DNA of 40,864 nucleotides, from assembly GCA_964549655.1 (NCBI GenBank), contig CAZJXN010000028.1, forward strand, positions 1 to 40,864, written 5' to 3'. The stretch is from JADJNW01 sp964549655 (GTDB lineage: Bacteria > Bacteroidota > Bacteroidia > Chitinophagales > Saprospiraceae). This document shows, one piece after another, positions 7,946-14,921 of the stretch. The notes below the pieces were generated by a model, which did not search any database, was not told where the DNA came from, and worked only from the letters and a program-made list of their open reading frames with translations. The position numbers and the translations under genes were made by a program. How positions within the stretch are numbered: the stretch's first letter is position 1; every line of letters begins with the position of its first letter.

Positions 7946-8469
7946 TTCCGTAGCATCGCCGGATTCACCGACATTCGCAATGAATAACCCAAATTCTCTA
8001 ATTCTATTATAAAATTCTTTTCACTTTCCGTATGTAATAAATAACCTTTCAGACCCGTCAAATTGCCGCCTATGATTTCTACTTCATCGCCCACTTGATA
8101 CGTGCCGGGTTGTACGTCTATTTCTACTTGTTCGCCCACGACTCGCCGCAGGATGTCCATCTCTTGGTTGGGAATGGCAATTAGATTTTTAGCAAATTTT
8201 ACAAAATTGACGACATCGGGCGTTTCTAATACCGGTACATAGTTTTGCTTGGTAATTTTAGTGAAAATATAGCAACTGATGAGCGGAATTTCAACTTGTT
8301 TAATCTTTCGGGTGTAACGCCGCGTGTAGGATTGCAATGGCAAATACGCCTCAATGCCGCGCTCTTTGAGCTGGCGCAATACTTGCTTCTCGCGCTTGAA
8401 CTTGGTGTACACCGCAAACCAGCGCGCCTCTTGTTCATCCAATTGATTTGTTATTGCAACCTGATTCAT
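7933..8469 (-). CDS. UpxY-type NusG/RfaH-family antiterminator
   Basis: NusG-paralogue transcription elongation factor specific for its own polysaccharide operon, as known for Bacteroides UpxY proteins. The NGN domain begins near residue 16 of this start (RWFAVYTKFKREKQVLRQLKERGIEAYLP), with SCYIFTKI in the middle. The C-terminal KOW domain has the V/G-rich GDEVEIIGGNLTGLKGYL. I use ATG at 8469 (MNQVAITNQ), giving 178 aa; a longer frame from 8505 adds 12 hydrophobic residues without family support. Unusually, it is not the first gene: it lies fifth from the operon promoter, ahead of the repeat-rich part, where antitermination may be needed most. A CCGCAGATTCCGCAGA repeat lies about 42 bp upstream. 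Confidence 0.9.
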   Translation of the reverse strand: MNQVAITNQLDEQEARWFAVYTKFKREKQVLRQLKERGIEAYLPLQSYTRRYTRKIKQVEIPLISCYIFTKITKQNYVPVLETPDVVNFVKFAKNLIAIPNQEMDILRRVVGEQVEIDVQPGTYQVGDEVEIIGGNLTGLKGYLLHTESEKNFIIELENLGYSLRMSVNPAMLRKRGG

Positions 8470-8510
8470 GGTTTTTAAAATTATTATTACAAAAAACACC
8501 CCCACTTTTC

Positions 8511-8532
8511 TCCCGCAGATTCCGCAGATTTT
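8511..8532. repeat. CGCAGATT-type intergenic repeat
   Basis: CCCGCAGATTCCGCAGATTT contains two copies of CCGCAGATT. It resembles the AACCGCAGAGAACGCAGAG elements at 23785 and 25346. All three sit about 40-44 bp upstream of a leftward start codon, here that of the UpxY gene. Confidence 0.55.
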
Positions 8533-8631
8533 TATTTTCCCCTACACCTATCCGGTATGCGGGCATCCTTCTATCTTCCCATCTTCCATTTTCCTTTCAT
8601 CACCCTATAAACCAATCACCAAATCACCCAA

Positions 8632-9924
8632 TTAAAGCCTCCAATACAACACGCCATTATCCTTCGGTTTTTCATACATACCTTTCAAATCTACCAGAAT
8701 GGCGTCGCTTTTCATAATAGAGCGAAAATAGTCCATGCTAAGTGCCTTATAGTTTGTGTGATTGACGGCTACGACTACTGCGTCATAGTCGGTTGAGATG
8801 TTGTCTACCAGTGTGAGTTTGTATTCGTGTGCTACTTCGTTGGGCGACGCCAGTGGGTCGGTGAGGTGTACGTGGATGGAATAATCCATTAGTTCGCGCA
8901 CCAAGTCCGCCACTTTCGAGTTGCGAATATCGCTAACATTTTCTTTAAATGTAATACCCATCACCAAAACTTTTGTCTGGCTCGGATTTTTTCCGCGTTG
9001 AATGAGCAATTGCGCCAGTCTTTTAGCTACAAATGCCGGCATCTCATCATTCACGCGCCGCCCACTCAATATCACTTGCGGATCATACCCCATTTGCTTT
9101 GATTTGTGCAGTAAATAGTAGGGATCAACACTGATGCAATGCCCGCCTACCAAACCCGGACTAAACTTCAAAAAATTCCACTTCGTACCCGCTGCTTTCA
9201 ATACTTCTTGGGTATCAATGCCCATTCGATCAAAAATGATTGCCAGCTCATTCATCAATGAAATATTTAGATCGCGCTGTACATTTTCAATTATTTTAGC
9301 TGCTTCTGCTACTTGAATAGAAGCTGCTTTAAAAACACCTGCCTCAATGATAGCGCCATAAATGTGCGCAATTTCCTCGGCTGATTCTTCATCACTTCCT
9401 GATACTAATTTCAAAATCTTTTCGACCGTTCGCTCTTTATCGCCCGGATTGATGCGCTCGGGCGAGTAGCCTAATTTAAAACCGGCACCTAATTTTAATC
9501 CCGATAGTTCTTCCAGAATAGGCAGACAATCGTCTTCGGTACAACCTGGATACACCGTAGATTCAAAAATAACGTAATCCCCTTTTTTTAATATTTCACC
9601 AACCGTGCGAGCGGCGCTTAATAGGGCCTTTAAATCTGGATTTTTATGCTCATCAATCGGGGTTGGTACAGCGACAATATGGAAATGCGCTCGCTTTAAA
9701 TCTGCCGCATCGGCAGTGAATTCAATATCTCTTCCTTCAAAATCGCTTTTCTCCAATTCCCGCGAAGGGTCAATACACCATTTCATCAAATCCACACGCT
9801 GTTTGTTGATGTCGAAACCGATGACACTAAATTTTTTGGCAAATGCCAACGCCAACGGCAATCCAACATACCCGAGTCCGATGACCGAAATTTTCTTCTT
9901 TTTATCGTGCAAATCTTGATACAC
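8632..9924 (-). CDS. UDP-N-acetylhexosamine 6-dehydrogenase (TviB/WbpO type)
   Basis: NAD-dependent four-electron oxidation of UDP-GlcNAc (or UDP-GalNAc) to the uronate; with WbpB, WbpE and WbpD alongside, UDP-GlcNAc to UDP-GlcNAcA is the likely reaction. N-terminal Rossmann motif ISVIGLGYVGLPLA (12-25), VAVPTPI, ESTVYPGCTEDDCLPIL, YSPERINPGD, central helix AEAAKIIENVQRDLNIS, catalytic cysteine near 263 in GLVGGHCISVDPYYL, and a C-terminal UDP-binding domain with ITFKENVSDIRNSK. The motifs resemble Salmonella TviB and Pseudomonas WbpO more than WbpA of PAO1. Length 430 aa is normal. The start is GTG at 9924, as no ATG fits the N-terminus. It lies 121 bp after wbpE. Confidence 0.93.
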   Translation of the reverse strand: MYQDLHDKKKKISVIGLGYVGLPLALAFAKKFSVIGFDINKQRVDLMKWCIDPSRELEKSDFEGRDIEFTADAADLKRAHFHIVAVPTPIDEHKNPDLKALLSAARTVGEILKKGDYVIFESTVYPGCTEDDCLPILEELSGLKLGAGFKLGYSPERINPGDKERTVEKILKLVSGSDEESAEEIAHIYGAIIEAGVFKAASIQVAEAAKIIENVQRDLNISLMNELAIIFDRMGIDTQEVLKAAGTKWNFLKFSPGLVGGHCISVDPYYLLHKSKQMGYDPQVILSGRRVNDEMPAFVAKRLAQLLIQRGKNPSQTKVLVMGITFKENVSDIRNSKVADLVRELMDYSIHVHLTDPLASPNEVAHEYKLTLVDNISTDYDAVVVAVNHTNYKALSMDYFRSIMKSDAILVDLKGMYEKPKDNGVLYWRL

Positions 9925-10045
9925 TGTTTCGCATTTTTGGTGATGAAAACAGCCTGTAATTGGTCTCTTTGTGTTTGCTTTTGGGTGTAGCTTATTTGTA
10001 GTTTGGGTCTATTTATTCTTTACAAAATCATTATTAAAAAGTATA

Positions 10046-11188
10046 TCAACTAAAAAAACTTAATACTGCTTGTGTAATAAATGTCAATTGCTCCTCGTCC
10101 AACTCTGTGTGCATCGGCAGTGAAATGACGGAATTACAAAGGATCTCCGTTATCGGCAATTTATCAAAATGATTTCCTATACTTTTTTTAAATGCTTCTT
10201 GTGCATATAATGGAACGGGGTAATAAATCATAGTTGGAATACCGTGTTCTTGCAAATATGCTTGAAGCGTATCGCGCTGCCCATTTTTCACAAGCAAGGT
10301 ATACTGGTGAAAAACGTGGGTGGAGTTAGGTTGTCGTTTGGGTATTTGTAAAGCTATAATATTTTGAAAAGCCTTATCATAATAAGTTGCAGCCGCTTGG
10401 CGAGCCGCCGCATATTCATCTAAGTATCGCAATTTTACATTCAAAATAGCTGCCTGCATTGCGTCTAAACGGGAATTAACCCCTACCAAACCATGATAAT
10501 AACGCTTCGTCTGACCATGATTGGCAATCATGCGACATTTATTGGCTAATTTTTCATCATTCGTATAAAGTGCTCCGCCATCGCCGTACGCGCCTAAGTT
10601 TTTGGATGGATAAAAGGACGTACAGCCGATATGCGACAGTGTTCCTGCTTTTATTACATTTCCATCATTTAAAGTATAATCTGCACCGATTGCTTGTGCA
10701 TTATCTTCTATCACCCACAAATTATATTTTTGAGCAAGCGTCATAATCGGCTCTATATCACAGCTTTGCCCAAATAAATTAACGGGTACAATGGCTTTTG
10801 TTTTGGATGTAATAGCCGCTTCCATAATTGCTGCTGTTACATTAAACGTCTCCGGGTCAACGTCCACCATGACAGGTTTTAAATGCAATAATGCAATCAC
10901 TTCTGCTGTCGCCACATACGTAAAAGCCGGAACAATCACCTCATCACCAGGCTGTAAATCCAGTGCCATCATAGCGATTTGCAAGGCATCCGTGCCATTC
11001 GCGCAGGTCACGACATGATTTACACCCAAATATGATTCCAAATTTTGTTGAAAAGCCGCCACTTTAGGTCCTCCGATGAAGGATGTAGTTTCCAAAACGT
11101 TTAGTACCTCCGCGTCAATCTCTGACTTCAGCTTTTGATACTGCGTTTTCAAGTCCACCATTTGTAGTTGTAGCGTTGCTTTTTCCAT
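10046..11188 (-). CDS. wbpE: WbpE-type PLP aminotransferase (DegT/DnrJ/EryC1/StrS)
   Basis: Transfers the amino group of glutamate to C3 of the 3-keto UDP-sugar made by WbpB, releasing 2-oxoglutarate. It has NGTDALQIAM (64-73, phosphate loop), EDNAQ (161-165, with Asp162 for the pyridine N), and FYPSKNLGAYGDGG with the Schiff-base Lys196. RMIANHG and a VGVNSRLDAMQAAIL segment follow. The N-terminal MVDLKTQYQ and the FTYVATAE segment agree with WbpE/WlbC. The start is ATG at 11188. In the operon it lies between lhgO and the UDP-sugar dehydrogenase gene. The precise position of amination (C3) is inferred from the presence of WbpB and WbpD. Confidence 0.9.
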   Translation of the reverse strand: MEKATLQLQMVDLKTQYQKLKSEIDAEVLNVLETTSFIGGPKVAAFQQNLESYLGVNHVVTCANGTDALQIAMMALDLQPGDEVIVPAFTYVATAEVIALLHLKPVMVDVDPETFNVTAAIMEAAITSKTKAIVPVNLFGQSCDIEPIMTLAQKYNLWVIEDNAQAIGADYTLNDGNVIKAGTLSHIGCTSFYPSKNLGAYGDGGALYTNDEKLANKCRMIANHGQTKRYYHGLVGVNSRLDAMQAAILNVKLRYLDEYAAARQAAATYYDKAFQNIIALQIPKRQPNSTHVFHQYTLLVKNGQRDTLQAYLQEHGIPTMIYYPVPLYAQEAFKKSIGNHFDKLPITEILCNSVISLPMHTELDEEQLTFITQAVLSFFS

Positions 11189-11226
11189 ACTTTTTTTTAG
11201 CGTTTAGAAGGGTTAGTAAGGTTTAG

Positions 11227-11286
11227 TTTGCTCTCAAAATCACCCTATCAACTCATCACCCCTTCACCCTATCTCCCCATCACCCT
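11227..11286. repeat. CACCCTATC word repeat in the lhgO 3' end / wbpE gap
   Basis: The words ATCACCCTATCA, TCATCACCCCTTCACCCTATC and CCCCATCACCC follow each other with an irregular period of about 9-10 bases, overlapping the last codons of lhgO. A related stretch (CATCACCCTATAAACCAATCACC...) lies at about 8595-8632, downstream of the UDP-sugar dehydrogenase start region's neighbour gap. Confidence 0.45.
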
Positions 11287-12465
11287 TTTCGCTATCGTCT
11301 CTCCGATTGCCAGAGAAGCCGTCGCCGCCGGAGAAGGTGCATTACATACGTTTATTACATTTTTATCTTCCAATATCAAGAAATCATCAATTATATTTCC
11401 ATTTGAATCACAAGCCACCGCGCGTACACCTGCGCCACCGGGTTGCAAATCGTCAGATTGAATGTCCGGCACCAGTTTTTGCAAGGATTTTACAAAGGCG
11501 CTTTTAAAGTACGACCGACGCATTTCCTCCATTCCATCGCGCCAGTATTTCCTTGCAATTTTGCGAAAGCCCGGAAACGCTACCGTTTCAAAAAATTCCT
11601 TGCTATCAAAATCCCAACGGTTGTAGCCCTCTCTTTTAAAAGCCAGCACCGCATTTGGTCCTGCTTCAATCCCGCCTCCAATCATACGCGTAAAATGTAC
11701 GCCAAGAAACGGAAAATTCGGATTGGGCGTTGGATAAATTAAATTGCGTACTAAATATTGCTTCGCTGGTTTTATATCATAATATTCGCCCCGAAACGGT
11801 ACAATTTGAATATCGCGCCGCGTACTCGTCAACGCTGCCACTTTATCCGAATATAAACCCGCACAATTCACGATGCTTCGCGTTTCTATTTCTTTTTGGT
11901 CCGTCACAACGACTAATTGGCCACCAGATTGTCTGATTTGTTGCACTTTTGCACCAAAGAATGTCGTTGCGCCGCGTTGAATAATAAGTTCTAAATACTT
12001 TTGAGCTACTTCTTTATAATTGATAATACCGGCTTGCGGCACCCAAATCGCCTCTAGGCCACCTTCTGCATACGGCTCTATTTCCAACAATTCGCCTCGA
12101 CTTATTTTACGAATTCCATTCAAACCATTAGCTATACCGCGCTGCAAAATTTCTTCTAATTTGGTTTGCTCGCTGGCATTCGTCGCCACAATTACTTTTC
12201 CACAAATATCATAAGGAATATCATGTTTGTCAGCAAATTCCAATAACAATTGATACCCTCTTTTACAATGCACCGCTCGCGAGCCGCCAGGTTTGTAATA
12301 AATGCCCGAGTGAATCACGCCGCTATTATGTCCTGTCTGATGTTGGGCTACCAGATTTTCCTTTTCTACCATACAAATTTTCAAATCCGGTTGCTGTTCT
12401 AGCAGTTGGTAAGCCGTTGCCAAACCAACAATTCCCGCGCCGATTATCGTTACATCATACATCAT
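11269..12465 (-). CDS. lhgO: L-2-hydroxyglutarate oxidase (LhgO)
   Basis: FAD enzyme of the DAO family that oxidises L-2-hydroxyglutarate to 2-oxoglutarate and feeds electrons to the quinone pool at the membrane. It has the dinucleotide motif VTIIGAGIVGLATAYQ (5-20), the family hallmark QHQTGHNSGVIHSGIYY (41-57), IVNCAGLYSD, RGEYYDI, LIYPTPNPNFPFLGVHFTR, and a C-terminal PGGAGVRA. ATG at 12465 (MMYDVTIIG) gives 398 aa, the usual length; upstream codons would add 42 residues encoded by a GTTTGG-word repeat and overlapping the regulator gene. Second gene of the capsule operon and directly upstream of wbpE. It could also be a plain metabolic gene, but placement with a WbpB that may produce 2-hydroxyglutarate suggests a dedicated job. 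Confidence 0.92.
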   Translation of the reverse strand: MMYDVTIIGAGIVGLATAYQLLEQQPDLKICMVEKENLVAQHQTGHNSGVIHSGIYYKPGGSRAVHCKRGYQLLLEFADKHDIPYDICGKVIVATNASEQTKLEEILQRGIANGLNGIRKISRGELLEIEPYAEGGLEAIWVPQAGIINYKEVAQKYLELIIQRGATTFFGAKVQQIRQSGGQLVVVTDQKEIETRSIVNCAGLYSDKVAALTSTRRDIQIVPFRGEYYDIKPAKQYLVRNLIYPTPNPNFPFLGVHFTRMIGGGIEAGPNAVLAFKREGYNRWDFDSKEFFETVAFPGFRKIARKYWRDGMEEMRRSYFKSAFVKSLQKLVPDIQSDDLQPGGAGVRAVACDSNGNIIDDFLILEDKNVINVCNAPSPAATASLAIGETIAKRVMGR

Positions 12466-12538
12466 GTTTTTAAGTTTGGGGTTTGGAAGTTGCGCGTCGT
12501 AAACCTCTGAACTCGCAAATCTCCAAACATTAAACTTT

Positions 12539-13072
12539 TTAGTCCTTCGACCAGAGCAAAAGCGGCTTGGGGTTATATTTTTTCCAATCAATGCCTTCTG
12601 CCTCTAGTTCAGAATAAATCAAGTAGCGAATCCTTCGACTAATCAAGCCTTCTACTTTATCTACCAGATTTAATAAATAATTTTTATCAATATTGCCGAC
12701 AAAAATCAAATCTATTATATTGCTATCCAACCCTTTGGAAAATTCGCCCACCAAAAAAACGCGCTGCACTTCGCCTAAGCGATTAATAATTTCTTCTACG
12801 ACTTGGTCCAAGCCAACATATTTGAGTAAGATATTATGCACTTCTTGGAAGAGCGGATGCTGGGTATTTGCTTGAAACATTTTTTTATTCCCATCCACGT
12901 GTGATTCCAGCATGCCTGCTTCTTCAAAGCGATTCAACTCCAAGCGAATGGCATTGGAAGACTCCCCAAATTCGCTTTCCAAACCTCTCAAATAAGCCGT
13001 TGCGTTGCTGTTGAGAAAAAACTTCAATAACAATTTCACACGCGTTTTCGAGGATATTAATGTCTCTATCAT
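12539..13072 (-). CDS. Winged-helix regulator with a degenerate nucleotidyltransferase-like domain
   Basis: N-terminal winged helix (about 8-65; KTRVKLLLKFFLNSNATAYL, then SSNAIRLELNRFEEAGML as recognition helix and wing) reminiscent of ArsR/MarR-like folds. The C-terminal part (about 100-165) has the order of a MNT-type nucleotidyltransferase, VFLVGEFSKGLDSNIIDLIFVG. Only one acidic residue (Asp121) remains where the GS...DxD site should have two, and the Ser is replaced by Glu110. So probably a ligand-sensing pseudo-enzyme. Similar proteins head polysaccharide loci in other Bacteroidota, from memory. First gene of the operon; its start codon lies in a palindrome with a promoter element, which suggests autoregulation. 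Function not recognised beyond this. Confidence 0.75.
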   Translation of the reverse strand: MIETLISSKTRVKLLLKFFLNSNATAYLRGLESEFGESSNAIRLELNRFEEAGMLESHVDGNKKMFQANTQHPLFQEVHNILLKYVGLDQVVEEIINRLGEVQRVFLVGEFSKGLDSNIIDLIFVGNIDKNYLLNLVDKVEGLISRRIRYLIYSELEAEGIDWKKYNPKPLLLWSKD

Positions 13073-13093
13073 TGAGTAGCAAAACTACTCAAT
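13071..13093 (-). promoter_or_regulatory. Palindrome (operator or RNA hairpin) touching the regulator start codon
   Basis: On the minus strand ATTGAGTAG-TTTTG-CTACTCAAT is a perfect 9-bp inverted repeat with a 5-base centre. The last two bases of the right arm are the A and T of the regulator's ATG. It contains the TAGTTTTG promoter element. Either protein binding at DNA level or an RNA hairpin could block expression; a bound winged-helix dimer seems the simpler reading. Confidence 0.7.
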
Positions 13094-13110
13094 ATTTAAA
13101 TTGTGTGCAA
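13080..13110 (-). promoter_or_regulatory. Bacteroidota-type promoter of the capsule operon
   Basis: Minus-strand TTG (13110-13108), a 20-base spacer and TAGTTTTG (13087-13080), which fits the TTG / TAnnTTTG pattern of Bacteroidota housekeeping promoters. The expected transcription start about 7 bases further falls at or next to the ATG at 13072, so the message would be leaderless or nearly so. Confidence 0.6.
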
Positions 13111-13131
13111 CTGATTCTGAAATTTTAACAT

Positions 13132-14052
13132 TTAAGGCAAGAACAAGCTCCCATCTCCATAACTCAGAAATCGAAAATCATTCTCCAAAGCATACTCATA
13201 AATCTTATGCCAATCCTCGCCTACAAACGCAGACACGAGCAGCAGCAAGGTACTTTTTGGCTGATGAAAATTTGTTAATAAACCATTGACAATGTGAAAG
13301 TTATAACCCGGCGCGATCAGCAATTGCGTGTACCCTTCGAGTGTATCTTTTTTATTGGAATTTAAATAATCTATAATTGCTTGTAATGAATTTTCGGCTG
13401 TAATNNNNNNNNNNNNNNNNNNNNNNNNNNNNNNNNNNNNNNNNNNNNNNNNNNNNNNNNNNNNNNNNNNNNNNNNNNNNNNNNNNNNNNNNNNNNNNNN
13501 NNNNCGATTCAAATAAGGCGGCAATGGGATTATTCCAGCTTGCGCTAAGACTTCACCAAACGTAAAATTCGGATGGTCCCAACTAAATTCTACTTCAAAC
13601 GTATCATTCAATTGTTGAATGCGTTTAGCGGTAAGTTTCACTTTTAGCTTTTCCTCCAGCGTACCCATTTTCACTCCACGCACTGCTTCTCCACTTTTCC
13701 ATTTGCGATTGCCGCCAATTAGGCACTTCCAACGCACCGCATTTGTACTCGAAAAATTCTGCTGATATTCGGGTGGTTCAATCGGTTCTAAGCACAGAAT
13801 CTCAATCTTGGTCTCATTTTCCAGAAAAAAATAGAGCCGTGCGTGAATGACTTTCGTATCATTAAAAACCAACAAAGCACCTTCCGGCAATTGCTCGTGC
13901 AAGTGTTGAAAAACGGTGTGCGTAACCTCGCCTTTTTTATATAAAAGCAATTTTGACTGGTCGCGGACTTCTAATGGAAACTTTGCAATGCGCTCTTCCG
14001 GCAAGGTGTAATCATAATCTTCAATGCGAATATCTTTAGGAGAATGAGTCAT
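13132..14052 (-). CDS. queA: tRNA preQ1(34) S-adenosylmethionine ribosyltransferase-isomerase QueA (interrupted by an assembly gap)
   Basis: Queuosine pathway enzyme that transfers the ribosyl part of SAM to preQ1 in tRNA. The N-terminal part is typical (IEDYDYTLPEERIAKFPLEVRDQSKLL, VFNDTKVIHARLYF, GIIPLPPYLN). The C-terminal part has SLQAIIDYL, QLLIAPGYNFHIVNGLLTNFHQPKSTLLLLVSAF and FRFLSYGDGSLFLP. Between them lie 100 N. The family's TAGLHFT and VGAGTF segments are absent, so the true gap must be longer than the 33-34 codons the N run represents, probably over 100 codons; the conserved frame on both sides is chance or a placeholder. ATG at 14052 is preferred over the TTG at 14061. Not evidence of a broken gene. 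Confidence 0.9.
   Translation of the reverse strand: MTHSPKDIRIEDYDYTLPEERIAKFPLEVRDQSKLLLYKKGEVTHTVFQHLHEQLPEGALLVFNDTKVIHARLYFFLENETKIEILCLEPIEPPEYQQNFSSTNAVRWKCLIGGNRKWKSGEAVRGVKMGTLEEKLKVKLTAKRIQQLNDTFEVEFSWDHPNFTFGEVLAQAGIIPLPPYLNXXXXXXXXXXXXXXXXXXXXXXXXXXXXXXXXXXITAENSLQAIIDYLNSNKKDTLEGYTQLLIAPGYNFHIVNGLLTNFHQPKSTLLLLVSAFVGEDWHKIYEYALENDFRFLSYGDGSLFLP
13405..13504. other. Assembly gap (100 N)
   Basis: Exactly 100 N, the conventional placeholder for a scaffold gap of unknown length. It falls inside queA. Order and orientation of sequence left and right of it rest on scaffolding, although queA matching on both sides supports the join. Confidence 0.97.
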
Positions 14053-14125
14053 GTTTTTCAAGTTTAAGGGTGCAAAGGTCGCTTTTTTTGAACCAATGAA
14101 CGATTAAACTTTCAAACTTATCATT

Positions 14126-14464
14126 TTAAGCGACGGCAAAACCGGTGTAAGGACGAACTGATTCGGGTTGGAAGCCAAGTACAATATCGGAAGCAGGAAC
14201 GCCTCGCTGCATCAATTCATCTGCTACTTGCAATTCCGTGTTATTTTGTTGAATCCACACTTTACCATCCTTTATATCAAAATGAAAAATGCAATGATGG
14301 ATAAATTCTTTTTTAAACCAACCAATACGCATTAATTGGTAATGATAGCGTTCTGCGTCGGCTATAAGCTGAGTTTCTACCGATTCGGCATTTGCTAGTC
14401 CTTCCTTTGCATAAGCATTCAAAAAAGATAGAATGGCTTGTTCGTATTTTTTTATTTTATCCAT
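14126..14464 (-). CDS. xisI: XisI-family protein
   Basis: Small protein (112 aa) of the XisI family, named for the fdxN excision element of heterocyst-forming cyanobacteria. Features: N-terminal helix MDKIKKYEQAILSFLNAYA, then ERYHYQLMRIGWFKKEFIHHCIFHFDIKDGKVWIQQNNTE, then ADELMQRGVPASDIVLGF and the C-terminal PESVRPYTGFAVA, all in family order. Its start overlaps the end of xisH by 13 bp (CAATGGATAAAATAA), so the two are co-translated. The role outside cyanobacteria is not established; pairing with a nuclease-like XisH would fit a partner or immunity role. Confidence 0.88.
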   Translation of the reverse strand: MDKIKKYEQAILSFLNAYAKEGLANAESVETQLIADAERYHYQLMRIGWFKKEFIHHCIFHFDIKDGKVWIQQNNTELQVADELMQRGVPASDIVLGFQPESVRPYTGFAVA

Positions 14465-14868
14465 TGTAAAAGCGTTTGATTATCAGGATCAAATACTAAC
14501 AATTTAACTTGATAACGGGTAATAATTTTACGAATAATTTCCTTTGCGGCAAAGCTTTTATAAAAAGAATCCGGTACAGCCAAATAAAGTTCACGCTCGG
14601 GTTCATATTCTCCCAATGCCACCGCATAATTTAAAAATTGACCGAGCGCATTATGAAAATCATAAGTGGGCGACTGTCCGGTAAAACTTTTAATTTCAAT
14701 CGCTACTTTTTTATCTTCTTTAATTGCAGCAATCAACTGCTCCGCACCCAAATCAATTCGGTATTCTACTTCCCCAACCTCAAATTTGTAGGGGTCGTGC
14801 GTGATTGTCCAACCATCTTTTTGCAAAGCGGTTTTTACATCATTGTGATATAAATCTTTTGCAGGCAT
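14452..14868 (-). CDS. xisH: XisH-family protein with PD-(D/E)XK-like residues
   Basis: XisH family, 138 aa from ATG at 14868 (MPAKDLYHNDVKTALQKDGW). YRIDLGAEQ (about 36-44) and KVAIEIKSFTGQS (about 54-66) place an Asp and an ExK in the D-(x)n-E-x-K arrangement of PD-(D/E)XK nucleases; LGQFLNYAVAL and LYLAVPDSFY follow. The longer frame up to 14925 adds 19 residues encoded by a TTTCTAGTTTCTAGTT word repeat and starts at the trhO stop, so I reject it. Gene order trhO-xisH-xisI-queA, all leftward. Adjacent genes do not include the recombinase XisF, so DNA excision is not implied. Confidence 0.87.
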   Translation of the reverse strand: MPAKDLYHNDVKTALQKDGWTITHDPYKFEVGEVEYRIDLGAEQLIAAIKEDKKVAIEIKSFTGQSPTYDFHNALGQFLNYAVALGEYEPERELYLAVPDSFYKSFAAKEIIRKIITRYQVKLLVFDPDNQTLLQWIK

Positions 14869-14921
14869 TTTTTTGTTTCTAGTTTCTAGTTCGATATCTA
14901 AAGTTAGTAAAACCCCAAACT

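Noticed and set aside
11269..12591. LhgO with a 42-residue N-terminal extension
   Set aside because: The extra residues come from a GTTTGG-word repeat and overlap the regulator gene; the dinucleotide-binding motif begins right after ATG 12465.
14126..14868. Excision element boundary beside xisHI
   Set aside because: No recombinase gene and no matching direct repeats were seen flanking the pair.
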